Shown here one piece after another: positions 8,057 through 15,559 of a stretch of 31,478 nucleotides of DNA (positions are counted from its first letter, which is position 1; each line of letters begins with the position of its first letter). The notes beneath the pieces are model-generated. The model made no database searches and was not told where the DNA came from. It worked only from the letters and a program-made list of their open reading frames with translations. Origin of the DNA: JAPXSY01 sp034003585 (GTDB lineage Bacteria > Verrucomicrobiota > Kiritimatiellia > RFP12 > UBA1067); assembly GCA_034003585.1 (NCBI GenBank), contig JAVEYH010000028.1, positions 1-31,478 of the forward strand, in the 5' to 3' direction. Position numbers and translations under genes: made by a program.

Positions 8057-9538
8057 TTAGGGCGAAGCCTGCGCGGAACCGGCCGCGCACGGGGCGGCGC
8101 AGCGCATGCACCCGTGGGAGCACCCGCCCGGTTTGGCGACATCCTCGCCCGTCCAGCAATAGGTGCACAGACGTTCTTTCGGCAACCCGATCGCGGCCAC
8201 CAAATCGTCCAGGCGCTGATAGGCCAGGGACCCGAGGCCCAGCCGTTGCCGGATGCGCCCCACCATCTCCTGATACGGCGCGCCGTCCGGATCGCGGTAC
8301 GAGGCGATATCCGCCCCGTCGCCCTCGATCTCGCGGATGGTGCGGCGGGTGGCGAGGTCGAACTCGCTCTTGGAGCGGGAGAAGTTCAGGAAGCGGCATT
8401 GGTAGAGCAACGGCGGGCAGGCGATACGCATGTGGATCTCCTTGGCCCCATCATCGAACAGGCGCTTCACCTGGTCGCGCAACTGCGTGCCGCGCACGAT
8501 CGAATCGTCACAGAAAATCAGCCGTTTCCCCTGAATGAGCCCCGGAATGGGAATGAGCTTCATTTGGGCGATCAACTCGCGGTCGCGCGGATCCGGCGGC
8601 ATAAAGCTGCGGGGCCAGGTCGGGGTGTATTTCACAAACGGACGCGCGTACCGGATGCCGGATTCGACCGCATACCCCAGGGCATGGGCCACCCCGGAAT
8701 CCGGCACCCCGCCGACGGAATCGGCCTCCACCGGATTGCGGCGCGCCAGCGCGCCGCCGCACCGGTAACGCGCCATCTCCACGTTGCGGCCCTCATAGGA
8801 CGAGGCGGGATACCCGAAGTACACCCAGAGAAAAGAACAAATCGCCATCTCGTCCCCGGGGGGCAGGATCGTCTCCACCCCGTCGGGCGTGCAGCGCACC
8901 ATTTCGCCCGGCCCGAGTTCGCGCAACACCTCATACCCCAGATTCGGGAAACAGCAACTCTCCGTCGCCACCGCGCGCGCGCCCGCCTTGTGCCCGACAA
9001 CCACCGGCGTCCGTCCGTACCGGTCGCGAACCGCAAACAGAATCCCCTCGTCCGTGAGCAGCACCAGCGAGCAGGATCCCTCGATCCGCTGCTGCGCGTA
9101 CCGCACCCCCTCACCGAACGTCGCCTGCGAATTGATGAGCATCGCAACCAGTTCCGTGGGGTTGATGCCGCCCCGGCTCATTTCCGAGAACTGCACCGGT
9201 TGTCTCGTGAACAACTCCCGGACCAGGGCCTCGCTGTTGGTGATCACGCCCACCGTGACGATCGCATAGACGCCGAGATGCGAGGCGATAACCAGCGGCT
9301 GGTCCTCGTTGTCGCTGATCACCCCGATGCCGCACGCGCCGCTGAACCGGCGGTAATCCGACTCGAATTTGGAGCGGAACTGGGAGTTGGAAATATCGTG
9401 GATCGCCCGCTGAAACCCCTTGGCATCCCACACCGCCATGCCGCCCCGCATCGTGCCGAGGTGGGAATGATAGTCGGTTCCGAAAAAAAGATCCGAGACG
9501 CAATCCTCCGTCGCAACCACACCGAAAAAACCGCCCAT
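8057..9538 (-). CDS. purF: amidophosphoribosyltransferase homologue (PurF), N-terminal Cys absent
   Basis: PurF makes 5-phosphoribosylamine from PRPP and glutamine, the first step of purine synthesis. The 493-residue protein has an N-terminal Ntn-glutaminase-like domain (about 1-230) and a phosphoribosyltransferase domain with the PRPP loop IFCDDSIVRGTQ (341-352). Cys residues matching the structural [4Fe-4S] ligands of the Bacillus-type enzyme are C234, C381, C458 and C461 (CTYC). The protein begins MGGFFG, however, where active PurF exposes Cys as residue 1 of the mature chain (MCGIxG), so the glutaminase nucleophile is replaced by Gly. C13 is not in a CGVFG context. The tail has an extra Cys cluster (CSHGCMRCAAPC). 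The ATG at 9538 has GGGAGG upstream. Ammonia-dependent synthesis or another PRPP reaction is possible. Confidence 0.8.
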   Translation of the reverse strand: MGGFFGVVATEDCVSDLFFGTDYHSHLGTMRGGMAVWDAKGFQRAIHDISNSQFRSKFESDYRRFSGACGIGVISDNEDQPLVIASHLGVYAIVTVGVITNSEALVRELFTRQPVQFSEMSRGGINPTELVAMLINSQATFGEGVRYAQQRIEGSCSLVLLTDEGILFAVRDRYGRTPVVVGHKAGARAVATESCCFPNLGYEVLRELGPGEMVRCTPDGVETILPPGDEMAICSFLWVYFGYPASSYEGRNVEMARYRCGGALARRNPVEADSVGGVPDSGVAHALGYAVESGIRYARPFVKYTPTWPRSFMPPDPRDRELIAQMKLIPIPGLIQGKRLIFCDDSIVRGTQLRDQVKRLFDDGAKEIHMRIACPPLLYQCRFLNFSRSKSEFDLATRRTIREIEGDGADIASYRDPDGAPYQEMVGRIRQRLGLGSLAYQRLDDLVAAIGLPKERLCTYCWTGEDVAKPGGCSHGCMRCAAPCAAGSAQASP

Positions 9539-9628
9539 CGCAACCCTCCCGGAACTGACGTCCCTGTCCGACTGGATACAGGGGAACGATCAAGTTATCG
9601 TATCGCTTTTCCTCCCGTGCCGCCACTC

Positions 9629-9657
9629 AAAAAACGAGGCAGCGCGGTCAGCTCTGC
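9629..9657 (-). terminator. possible intrinsic terminator after pta
   Basis: Reading the minus strand, GCAGAGC (9657-9651) and GCGCTGC (9645-9639) pair with one mismatch around the loop TGACC. Six T residues follow at 9634-9629, after a 4-base gap. The stem overlaps the pta stop codon. Moderate support only. Confidence 0.4.
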
Positions 9658-10658
9658 AACGCGGTGATGCACAACGTGCCGACGATATCGTCGGCGCTGC
9701 ACCCGCGCGAGAGATCGTTCACCGGCTTGGCCAGCCCTTGGATCACCGGGCCCAACGCGGTGGCGCCGGCGAGCCGTTCGACCAGTTTATAGCTGATGTT
9801 GCCGGCCTGGAGATCCGGGAAAATCAGCACATTGGCGTCGCCCTGGATCTCGCCCCCTTTGTTTTTGACCGCGCCGACCGCAGGCACGAGCGCGGCATCG
9901 GCCTGGATCTCGCCATCCACAACCGCATCCACCCCCTGTTCCGCGAACCGCGCGCGCGTCTTTTCCGCGGCGAGGCGCACCTTGTCCACCCATTCGTGTT
10001 TCGCGCTGCCCCGGGTGGAGAAACTGAGGAACGCCAGACGCGGCGCTTTGCCGATCAGCTTGCGGTAGGTCAGCGCCGTCGCATGGGCGATGTCCACCAG
10101 TTCTTCGGCGGTCGGGCAGGGGTTCACGGCGCAGTCCGCGAACAGCAGCGTTTCCTCGCCCGCCGCAGTCGGCCGCGGCAGGTCCATGATGAACGCCGAC
10201 GAGGCAAGCCGGATCCCTTTGGCCGTGCCGATGCAGTGGAAGGCGCTGCGCAGCATGTCGCCGGTCGAGGCGACCGATCCCGCGACCAGCCCCTGCGCCT
10301 TGTCGAGCGCGACCAGCATGTTGCCGAAATAGAGCCGGCGGCTCCGGACCGTCTCCAGCGCCTCTTCCGGCGTCATGCCTTTGGCCTTGCGCTTCTCGTG
10401 CAAGGCCTTGGCCAACTCGGGCAGCAGCTCCGAACGGGTGTAATCGATGACCGACACCCCGGCCGAGGACAGCGCCGTCCCGGCGGCCGCCTCGGCGGCC
10501 GCGACCTCCTCCGGCGTGCCCAACACCACCGGCTTGCAGATGCCGGCTTGGGCGGCGCGGACCGCCGCCGTGATGACGCGCGGGTCCATCCCTTCGGGAA
10601 GCACCAGCGTCCTGCCAGTCGCCCGCGCGCGGGGAATCATGGAATCGAGAATGCTCAT
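9648..10658 (-). CDS. pta: phosphate acetyltransferase
   Basis: Pta converts acetyl-CoA and phosphate to acetyl phosphate in the cytoplasm; with acetate kinase this yields ATP during acetate fermentation. The 336-residue protein is the short PTA_PTB-only form. It shows TLVLPEGMDPRV at the N terminus, GLVAGSVASTGDMLRSAFHCIG, LLFADCAVNPCPTAEEL and the C-terminal NVLIFPDLQAGNISYKLVERL block, all typical of the family. The ATG at 10658 is the only good family start, although the upstream bases are C-rich and no clear Shine-Dalgarno sequence is seen. It lies 14 bases after ackA, so it is probably cotranscribed and may be translated by coupling. Confidence 0.95.
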   Translation of the reverse strand: MSILDSMIPRARATGRTLVLPEGMDPRVITAAVRAAQAGICKPVVLGTPEEVAAAEAAAGTALSSAGVSVIDYTRSELLPELAKALHEKRKAKGMTPEEALETVRSRRLYFGNMLVALDKAQGLVAGSVASTGDMLRSAFHCIGTAKGIRLASSAFIMDLPRPTAAGEETLLFADCAVNPCPTAEELVDIAHATALTYRKLIGKAPRLAFLSFSTRGSAKHEWVDKVRLAAEKTRARFAEQGVDAVVDGEIQADAALVPAVGAVKNKGGEIQGDANVLIFPDLQAGNISYKLVERLAGATALGPVIQGLAKPVNDLSRGCSADDIVGTLCITALQS

Positions 10659-10672
10659 GGGGGGAAAGATCC

Positions 10673-11902
10673 TTATTTCTTGAGGTTTTCGGAAAGAACC
10701 CGGAAGGTCTCCCGGGCGATCATCAGCTCCTCGTTCGTGGGGATCACGATCGCGGTCAGCTTCGAAGTCTCGGTGCTGATCACACCCGCACTCCCGACCA
10801 CCGCCTTGTTCCGGGCCTCATCCATCCTGCACCCCAGCGCCTCCAGACGCGAGAGGATCGCCTTGCGGGCGGGCGTGCTGTTCTCGCCGATCCCGCCGGT
10901 GAAGATGATCGCGTCGGCGCCGCCCAACAGCGTGTAATAGGCGCCGATGTAGAAAGCCGCGCGGTGGCCGAACATGTTGAGCGCGTTTTCGGCCGCGGCC
11001 TTGCCCTGCGCGGCGGCGTTCACGGTGTCGCGCATGTCGCCACTGCCGATGCCGTTGATGCCGAGGAGCCCGCTCCGCTTGTTGAGCGCGTTGTCGATCT
11101 CATCCACCGAAAGCCCCTTGCGGGCGAGGAAGAAGATGATCGCGGGATCGATGTCGCCGCAGCGCGTACCCATGATCAGGCCGGAGAGAGGCGTCATCCC
11201 CATCGACGTGTCGAGCACCTTGCCGCCCTTGATCGCCGCGATGGAGGACCCGTTCCCGAGATGGCAGGTGATGAGGTTGAGTTCCTCGACCGGCTTCTTG
11301 AGATAGGCGGCCGCGGCCAGCATCACGAACTTGTGCGAGGTGCCGTGGAAACCGTATTTGCGGATCCGGTACTCGTCGTAATACTGCTGCGGGATCGCAT
11401 ACAGGTAGGCGTGTTTGGGCATGCTCTGATGGAAGGCGGTGTCGAAAACCCCGACGTTCGGCACATTCGGGAAAACCGTCTCGCAGGCCACCACGCCGTC
11501 CAGATTGGCGGGGTTGTGCAACGGCGCGAGGTCGGCGCAATGTTTGATGCTGGCCTTGACATCCTCGGTGATCACGACGGAATCGGAGAACTCCTCCGCT
11601 CCGTGGACCACCCGGTGGCCGATCGCGTTCACCTCTTTCAGCGATTTGATCACGCCCCATTCCGGATCGGCCAGCATTTTGCAGGCCATGGCCAGGGCCT
11701 TGCCGTGGTTCTCCGCCGCGATACCCTGCGCCATTTTGGGCTCGCCGTCGCGCTGGTAGACGAGATTGGCGTTCGGCGTGCCGATCCGCTCCACCATCCC
11801 CTTGGCGAGCATGGTTTTCGCGGACATGCTGAACAACGTGAATTTGAGTGAGGAACTGCCGGAGTTGATGACCAGAATCTTGTCGAATTTCTTGAGTGGC
11901 AT
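10673..11902 (-). CDS. ackA: acetate kinase
   Basis: AckA transfers phosphate from acetyl phosphate to ADP, making acetate and ATP. The 409-residue protein is the usual length and carries the ASKHA-fold signatures: ILVINSGSSSLKF near the N terminus, IGHRVVHG, GVFDTAFHQSMP, YGFHGTSHKFV, NLITCHLGNGSS and FTGGIGENS. ATG 11902 was chosen because it directly precedes the first family strand and has AAGGA about seven bases upstream; an in-frame ATG at 11938 would add 12 residues. It is the first gene of ackA-pta and is divergent from glmM, leaving a 185-base shared upstream region. Confidence 0.96.
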   Translation of the reverse strand: MPLKKFDKILVINSGSSSLKFTLFSMSAKTMLAKGMVERIGTPNANLVYQRDGEPKMAQGIAAENHGKALAMACKMLADPEWGVIKSLKEVNAIGHRVVHGAEEFSDSVVITEDVKASIKHCADLAPLHNPANLDGVVACETVFPNVPNVGVFDTAFHQSMPKHAYLYAIPQQYYDEYRIRKYGFHGTSHKFVMLAAAAYLKKPVEELNLITCHLGNGSSIAAIKGGKVLDTSMGMTPLSGLIMGTRCGDIDPAIIFFLARKGLSVDEIDNALNKRSGLLGINGIGSGDMRDTVNAAAQGKAAAENALNMFGHRAAFYIGAYYTLLGGADAIIFTGGIGENSTPARKAILSRLEALGCRMDEARNKAVVGSAGVISTETSKLTAIVIPTNEELMIARETFRVLSENLKK

Positions 11903-11941
11903 GATGGTCCTTCGCGCCTGCGGGGTGTGATACGTCATGAT

Positions 11942-11965
11942 GCGGCACCCGGATTCGTGTGCCGC
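11942..11965. repeat. inverted repeat upstream of ackA
   Basis: GCGGCAC (11942-11948) and GTGCCGC (11959-11965) are exact complements separated by 10 bases, in the ackA/glmM divergent region about 40 bases before the ackA start. It could be an operator or a 5' leader hairpin; nothing decides between these. Confidence 0.4.
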
Positions 11966-12028
11966 GAAAAACGGAGGTTAGTTTGCACTTCTTCGCCGTG
12001 CGTTTCAAGACCAATCCGCGGAAAAGGC

Positions 12029-12057
12029 TTGCCGCGTTCATGCCGTTGCGGTACAAA
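12029..12057 (+). promoter_or_regulatory. likely sigma70-type promoter of glmM
   Basis: TTGCCG (12029-12034), a 17-base spacer and TACAAA (12052-12057) lie 30 bases before the glmM ATG. The -35 box is the same as that of the yjbQ-family promoter near 29.48 kb, and the spacing is ideal. Confidence 0.45.
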
Positions 12058-12087
12058 TCTCGTTTTGAACAACCCCAGCAGGTGAAC

Positions 12088-13440
12088 ATGGGAAAATTAT
12101 TCGGAACCGACGGCATCCGGGGCCAGGCCAACACCTTTCCGGTTCACGCCGAACTCGCCCTGAAACTCGGCAAGGCGCTGGGCGCGCGGCTGCACGCCAG
12201 CGGGTACGGCAGCGCGCGCGCGGTGATCGGCAAAGACACGCGCCTCTCCGGCTACATGCTGGAGACTGCCCTCACCAGCGGCCTGGTCTCGGCGGGTTGC
12301 GACGTGTTTCTGGTCGGACCGGTGCCGACGCCCGCCGTGGCCCACCTCACCCGCTCGCTCGCCGCGGATGTGGGCATCATGCTCACCGCCTCGCACAACC
12401 CGTACGATGACAACGGCATCAAATTGTTCAACCCCGCAGGCTACAAACTCGAGGACGGGGAGGAGGAGTCCCTCACCCGTCTGATCCTGGACGGCGACCT
12501 GAGCACGGACAGCATCCGCAGCGACCAGCTCGGCAAAGCCTACCGGCTGGATGACGCGCGCGGACGGTACATCGAGTTCGCCAAGAGCACGGTCGGCAAC
12601 GCCAAGCTGAGCGGATTCAAGGTGGTGATGGATTGCGCCAACGGTTCGGCCTACGACATCGGCCCCTGGATTTTCCGCGAACTGGGAGCCGCCGTCATCA
12701 AGACCGGCGTCACGCCGGACGGGCTCAACATCAACGCCGAGTGCGGCGCGCTGCACCCCGAAGGCGTCGCGAGGCTGGTCAAAGAACACAAGGCCGACAT
12801 CGGCATCGCCCTCGACGGCGACGCGGATCGCGTCATCTTCGCCGACGCCCAGGGGCAAATCGTGGACGGGGACCGGGTGCTGGCCGCGTGCGCCATCGCC
12901 TTCAAAAAACAGGGACTGCTCGCCCACGACACCCTGGTGGTGACCAGCATGAGCAACCTCGGCCTCCACGAGGCGATGCGCAAACACGGCATCCGGGTCG
13001 AAGTCACCGACGTGGGCGACCGCTATGTAATCGACGCCATGCGCAAGGGCGGGTTCTCCCTGGGGGGCGAGAAGTCGGGACACCTGATCTTCCACAACCA
13101 CGCCACCACCGGCGACGGCATCATCAGCGCGCTGCAGGTGATGCGCATGATGAAGCGGGAGGGGAAGAGTCTGGCGGAGTTGGCTGACTGCATGACCGAA
13201 TATCCGCAGAAACTGGTGAGCCTCCCGGTGCGCGAGAAGCGCCCTGTCCACGAAGTGCCGAAACTCGCCGCGGCCATCCGGGCCTGCGAGGCCGAACTCA
13301 AGGAGGCCGGCCGCGTGATCGTGCGCTACTCGGGCACGGAACCGAAGATCCGTCTGCTGGTCGAGGCCAGTGAAACCGAACTCGTGGAAACCTGGATCGC
13401 CAAACTCGCGCAAGCCGTGGCCGAGGGGCTGGGAGGGTGA
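12088..13440 (+). CDS. glmM: phosphoglucosamine mutase
   Basis: GlmM interconverts glucosamine 6-phosphate and glucosamine 1-phosphate on the route to UDP-GlcNAc and peptidoglycan. The 450-residue protein has the family-defining start MGKLFGTDGIRG, the active-site phosphoserine loop MLTASHNPYDDNG (S102), the metal loop LDGDADR (D243, D245, D247), the sugar loop GGEKSGH and the C-terminal phosphate site RYSGTEPKIR. ATG 12088 is chosen over an in-frame codon at 11959 because the protein family begins exactly there and AGGTG precedes it. It is divergent from ackA. A heptamer repeat array begins one base after the stop codon. Confidence 0.96.
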   Translation: MGKLFGTDGIRGQANTFPVHAELALKLGKALGARLHASGYGSARAVIGKDTRLSGYMLETALTSGLVSAGCDVFLVGPVPTPAVAHLTRSLAADVGIMLTASHNPYDDNGIKLFNPAGYKLEDGEEESLTRLILDGDLSTDSIRSDQLGKAYRLDDARGRYIEFAKSTVGNAKLSGFKVVMDCANGSAYDIGPWIFRELGAAVIKTGVTPDGLNINAECGALHPEGVARLVKEHKADIGIALDGDADRVIFADAQGQIVDGDRVLAACAIAFKKQGLLAHDTLVVTSMSNLGLHEAMRKHGIRVEVTDVGDRYVIDAMRKGGFSLGGEKSGHLIFHNHATTGDGIISALQVMRMMKREGKSLAELADCMTEYPQKLVSLPVREKRPVHEVPKLAAAIRACEAELKEAGRVIVRYSGTEPKIRLLVEASETELVETWIAKLAQAVAEGLGG

Positions 13441-13441
13441 G

Positions 13442-13519
13442 AACGCTCAACGTTCAACGCTCAACGCTCAAGTGGGGAGAAGTGAGGAAAGGGAAAGAAC
13501 GCTCAACTCTCAACGTTCA
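13442..13519 (+). repeat. heptamer repeat element, partial copy A
   Basis: Beginning one base after the glmM stop, four tandem heptamers (AACGCTC, AACGTTC, AACGCTC, AACGCTC; 13442-13469) run into AAGTGGGGAGAA, the start of the core shared by copies B and C. A second heptamer block follows at 13498-13519. The right-hand inverted arm found in copies B and C is missing here; the toxin-antitoxin genes follow instead. Confidence 0.75.
13491..13519 (+). repeat. 29-bp direct repeat, left copy
   Basis: These 29 bases, from GGGAAAG to ACGTTCA, recur without mismatch at 14143-14171. The two copies bracket the antitoxin promoter and both toxin-antitoxin genes, 652 bases apart. Confidence 0.85.
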
Positions 13520-13545
13520 GGAGGGGAATGGGGAAAAACGGGTAC

Positions 13546-13574
13546 TTGACGGGCAATGCGCGGTTTTGTACATT
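13546..13574 (+). promoter_or_regulatory. sigma70-type promoter of the toxin-antitoxin operon
   Basis: TTGACG (13546-13551), a 17-base spacer and TACATT (13569-13574) form the best promoter match in the window. The expected RNA start falls near 13581, which is itself an ATG in the antitoxin frame, 21 bases before the preferred start. The promoter lies inside the unit bracketed by the 29-bp direct repeats, so the operon carries its own promoter. Confidence 0.6.
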
Positions 13575-13601
13575 ATGGACATGAAAGGGAAAACTGCCGC
13601 C

Positions 13602-13868
13602 ATGCCCACGTTAAGTATTGCCGAGGCACGCAACCATCTCGCGGAGACGATCAACCGCGTTTCCTACGGGGGGGAGCGTGTGGTCTTTGCCCGCAGGGGA
13701 AAGCCCGTTGCCGCGCTGGTGTCCGCCGAAGACCTGGCCCTGCTGCAAAGGATGGAGGACGCCGAAGACATTCGCGCCGCCAGGAAGACGCTGCGGGAAT
13801 ACGGCCGCAACCCCGTCGCGTTCAAGACTCTTGACGAGTATCTGGGCGAACGAAAGGCAAAGGCATGA
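13602..13868 (+). CDS. Phd/YefM-family antitoxin
   Basis: Antitoxins of this family bind DNA as dimers through the N-terminal domain, repress their own operon and wrap a RelE-like toxin with the C-terminal tail. The 88-residue protein opens with MPTLSIAEARNHLAETINRV and continues ERVVFARRGKPVAALVSAEDL, the typical Phd/YefM fold, then has a charged, Lys-rich tail for toxin contact. ATG 13602 is preferred because the conserved domain begins there and AAAGGGA lies upstream, though 11 bases away. In-frame ATGs at 13575 and 13581 are alternatives, and the latter could be leaderless from the predicted promoter. Its stop overlaps the toxin start by 4 bases. Confidence 0.85.
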   Translation: MPTLSIAEARNHLAETINRVSYGGERVVFARRGKPVAALVSAEDLALLQRMEDAEDIRAARKTLREYGRNPVAFKTLDEYLGERKAKA

Positions 13869-14122
13869 AGTACGCCGTCCGCCTTGACCCGCGCACATGG
13901 AAAGGGATAGAGCGGTTACCGGATGACATCCGGGGGCGGATTGTGCGGAGGCTGAAGTCGCTTGAAGAGGATCCGCGACCGCCCGGCGTAGCGAAATTGT
14001 CAGGAGCGGAAGACCTTTACCGCGTTCGCGCGGGTGACTGGCGCATCGTTTATGCGGTTCGCGATCGCGAGCTTGTTGTGGTCGTCATCCGTATCGGCCA
14101 CCGCCCGGAGGTGTACCGCTGA
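13865..14122 (+). CDS. RelE/ParE-family toxin
   Basis: Toxins of the RelE branch cut mRNA in the ribosomal A site when freed from the antitoxin. The 85-residue protein has the compact RelE layout: an N-terminal strand (KYAVRLDPRTWKGIERLP), a helical hairpin with LPDDIRGRIVRRLKSL, and a C-terminal sheet with LYRVRAGDWRIVYAVRD and VVIRIGHRPEVYR, which contains the basic and Tyr residues used for RNA cleavage in relatives. It begins inside the antitoxin stop (ATGA), so translation is coupled. A heptamer repeat element begins at the base after the stop codon. No mobile-element gene is adjacent. Confidence 0.88.
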   Translation: MKYAVRLDPRTWKGIERLPDDIRGRIVRRLKSLEEDPRPPGVAKLSGAEDLYRVRAGDWRIVYAVRDRELVVVVIRIGHRPEVYR

Positions 14123-14299
14123 CAACGCTCAAATGGGAAAACGGGAAAGAACGCTCAACTCTCAACGTTCAACTCTCAAGTGGGGAGAACTGCGAACGAC
14201 TGCAAATTCCTACGGGGTTTTTACTTGAGTTGAGAGTTGAGCGTTGAAAGTTACTTGAGAGTTGCGCGTTGAGAGTTGAACGTTGAACGTTAAAAAATC
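14123..14299. repeat. heptamer inverted-repeat element, copy B
   Basis: The left arm has units AACGCTC, AACTCTC, AACGTTC and AACTCTC (14150-14177). A 53-base core follows (14177-14229), then a right arm of inverse units (ACTTGAG, CGTTGAA, CGTTGAG, AGTTGAA) up to TTAAAAAATC directly before the next ATG. The arms can pair into a long imperfect hairpin. The core matches copy C at 48 of 53 positions by eye. Confidence 0.8.
14143..14171 (+). repeat. 29-bp direct repeat, right copy
   Basis: Exact second copy of 13491-13519, lying 21 bases after the toxin stop codon and within heptamer element B. Confidence 0.85.
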
Positions 14300-15559
14300 A
14301 TGGCATCTACCCTTCAACAGCTTCAGGCGCGCGGAGTCCGGTTCCTTGCGCCGGGAACGGTCTATGTCGCGCCGGACGTGGGGCCGGAGCACGTCGCGCC
14401 GGGTGTGGTCATCCATCCCGGCTGCCGTCTGAGCGGCGCGGAACTCGCGATCGGGCCGGAGTGCGTGATCGGCGCGGAGGCGCCCGCCACGGTTTGCGAC
14501 TGCCAGCTCGGCACCGGCGTGCATCTGGCCGGGGGCTTCTTTGAGCGCTCGACCTTCCTGGACGGCTTCAAGGCCGGCAGCGGGGCGCACGTGCGTCCCG
14601 GCTGCCTGTTCGAGGAGGGGTCGTCGATCGCGCACAGCGTGGGCGTCAAGCAGACGGTCTTCCTGCCGTGGGTCACAGCCGGCAGCCTGATCAATTTCTG
14701 CGATGCGCTGGTGGCCGGCGGGACAGGCCGCAAAGACCATTCGGAGATCGGCTCCTCCTATATCCATTTCAACTTCACCCCGCATCAGGACAAAGCCACC
14801 CCCTCGCTGGTCGGGGACGTGCCTCACGGCGTGCTCCTCAATCAGCCGCCGATTTTTCTGGGCGGCCAGGGCGGACTGGTGGGACCCAGCCGGATCGCTT
14901 TCGGTACCGTGCTCCCGGCCGGACAGATCTGGCGCGGCGACATTACCACACCAAACCGCCTCGTGGCCAAGCCCGGGATCCGCGGGAGCGTGGACTGCGC
15001 GTTCGATCCGTTGCGCTTCAACAGCCTGGCGCGCATCCTCCGCAACAATCTGATCTATCTGGGAAACCTTCTGGCGCTTGACGCCTGGTACCGCAATGCG
15101 CGCGCGGTCTTCCTGCGCGACGACCCGTTTGCGAAGGCCTGCCATGCGGGCGCGCGTCAGCGGCTGGCCGAAATCCTGCGGGAACGCGTGATCCGGTTGG
15201 AAGAACTCGCCCAGAAGGTCGGACAGAGCCTCGGCCGGCCGGACGCGGCCGCGGGCGAACACCGCCGTTTCGTCGAGGCGTGGCCCGCCTGGCGGCACGC
15301 GCTCGACCGCAAACTCGCCAGCCTGGACGCGGAGCCGGTGCCCGAGGTGGTCCGCCAGACGTTTCCCGCGCTCGACACCCGCCTCCCCTACCTCGATGCC
15401 ATCCGAGCCCTGCCGGCCGAACGCGGTCAGGCGCTCACCGCCTGGCTCGCCTCTTTCCCCAACGGGCTGGACGCCTGGTGCGATGCCCTTCACACCGACC
15501 CCGCGCCCAGCGACGCCCGCGCGTCGCGACACCGGAACGACGGACACACCGCGACATGA
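14300..15559 (+). CDS. left-handed beta-helix (hexapeptide-repeat) protein, GlmU-C-like
   Basis: The 419-residue protein has an N-terminal half of degenerate hexapeptide repeats (VIHPGCRLSGAELAIGPECV, GAHVRPGCLFEEGSSIAHSV), indicating a left-handed beta-helix as in the acetyltransferase part of GlmU. A conserved GSSYIHFNFTPHQDKATPSL block follows, then a helical C-terminal part (about 240-410). Proteins of this type are often labelled UDP-GlcNAc pyrophosphorylase-like, but no nucleotidyltransferase domain is present here, so neither substrate nor activity can be named. ATG 14300 has no Shine-Dalgarno sequence; the bases before it are the end of the heptamer element. Its stop overlaps the thioesterase start by 4 bases, making it the first gene of a coupled trio. 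Confidence 0.65.
   Translation: MASTLQQLQARGVRFLAPGTVYVAPDVGPEHVAPGVVIHPGCRLSGAELAIGPECVIGAEAPATVCDCQLGTGVHLAGGFFERSTFLDGFKAGSGAHVRPGCLFEEGSSIAHSVGVKQTVFLPWVTAGSLINFCDALVAGGTGRKDHSEIGSSYIHFNFTPHQDKATPSLVGDVPHGVLLNQPPIFLGGQGGLVGPSRIAFGTVLPAGQIWRGDITTPNRLVAKPGIRGSVDCAFDPLRFNSLARILRNNLIYLGNLLALDAWYRNARAVFLRDDPFAKACHAGARQRLAEILRERVIRLEELAQKVGQSLGRPDAAAGEHRRFVEAWPAWRHALDRKLASLDAEPVPEVVRQTFPALDTRLPYLDAIRALPAERGQALTAWLASFPNGLDAWCDALHTDPAPSDARASRHRNDGHTAT

Noticed and set aside
7970..9667. Long open frame of 565 codons on the plus strand opposite purF
   Set aside because: It is the antisense shadow of a high-GC gene: Arg/His/Pro-rich, without recognisable domains, and fully covered by purF, which has clear motifs and a good ribosome site.
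12097..13413. 438-codon frame antisense to glmM
   Set aside because: Shadow of the GC-rich glmM codons; no motifs or ribosome site.
13442..14299. Heptamer arrays considered as a CRISPR array or integron attC sites
   Set aside because: Units are 7 bases with no unique spacers of regular length, no cas genes are present, no integrase is present, and there are no GTTRRRY/RYYYAAC-type attC ends.
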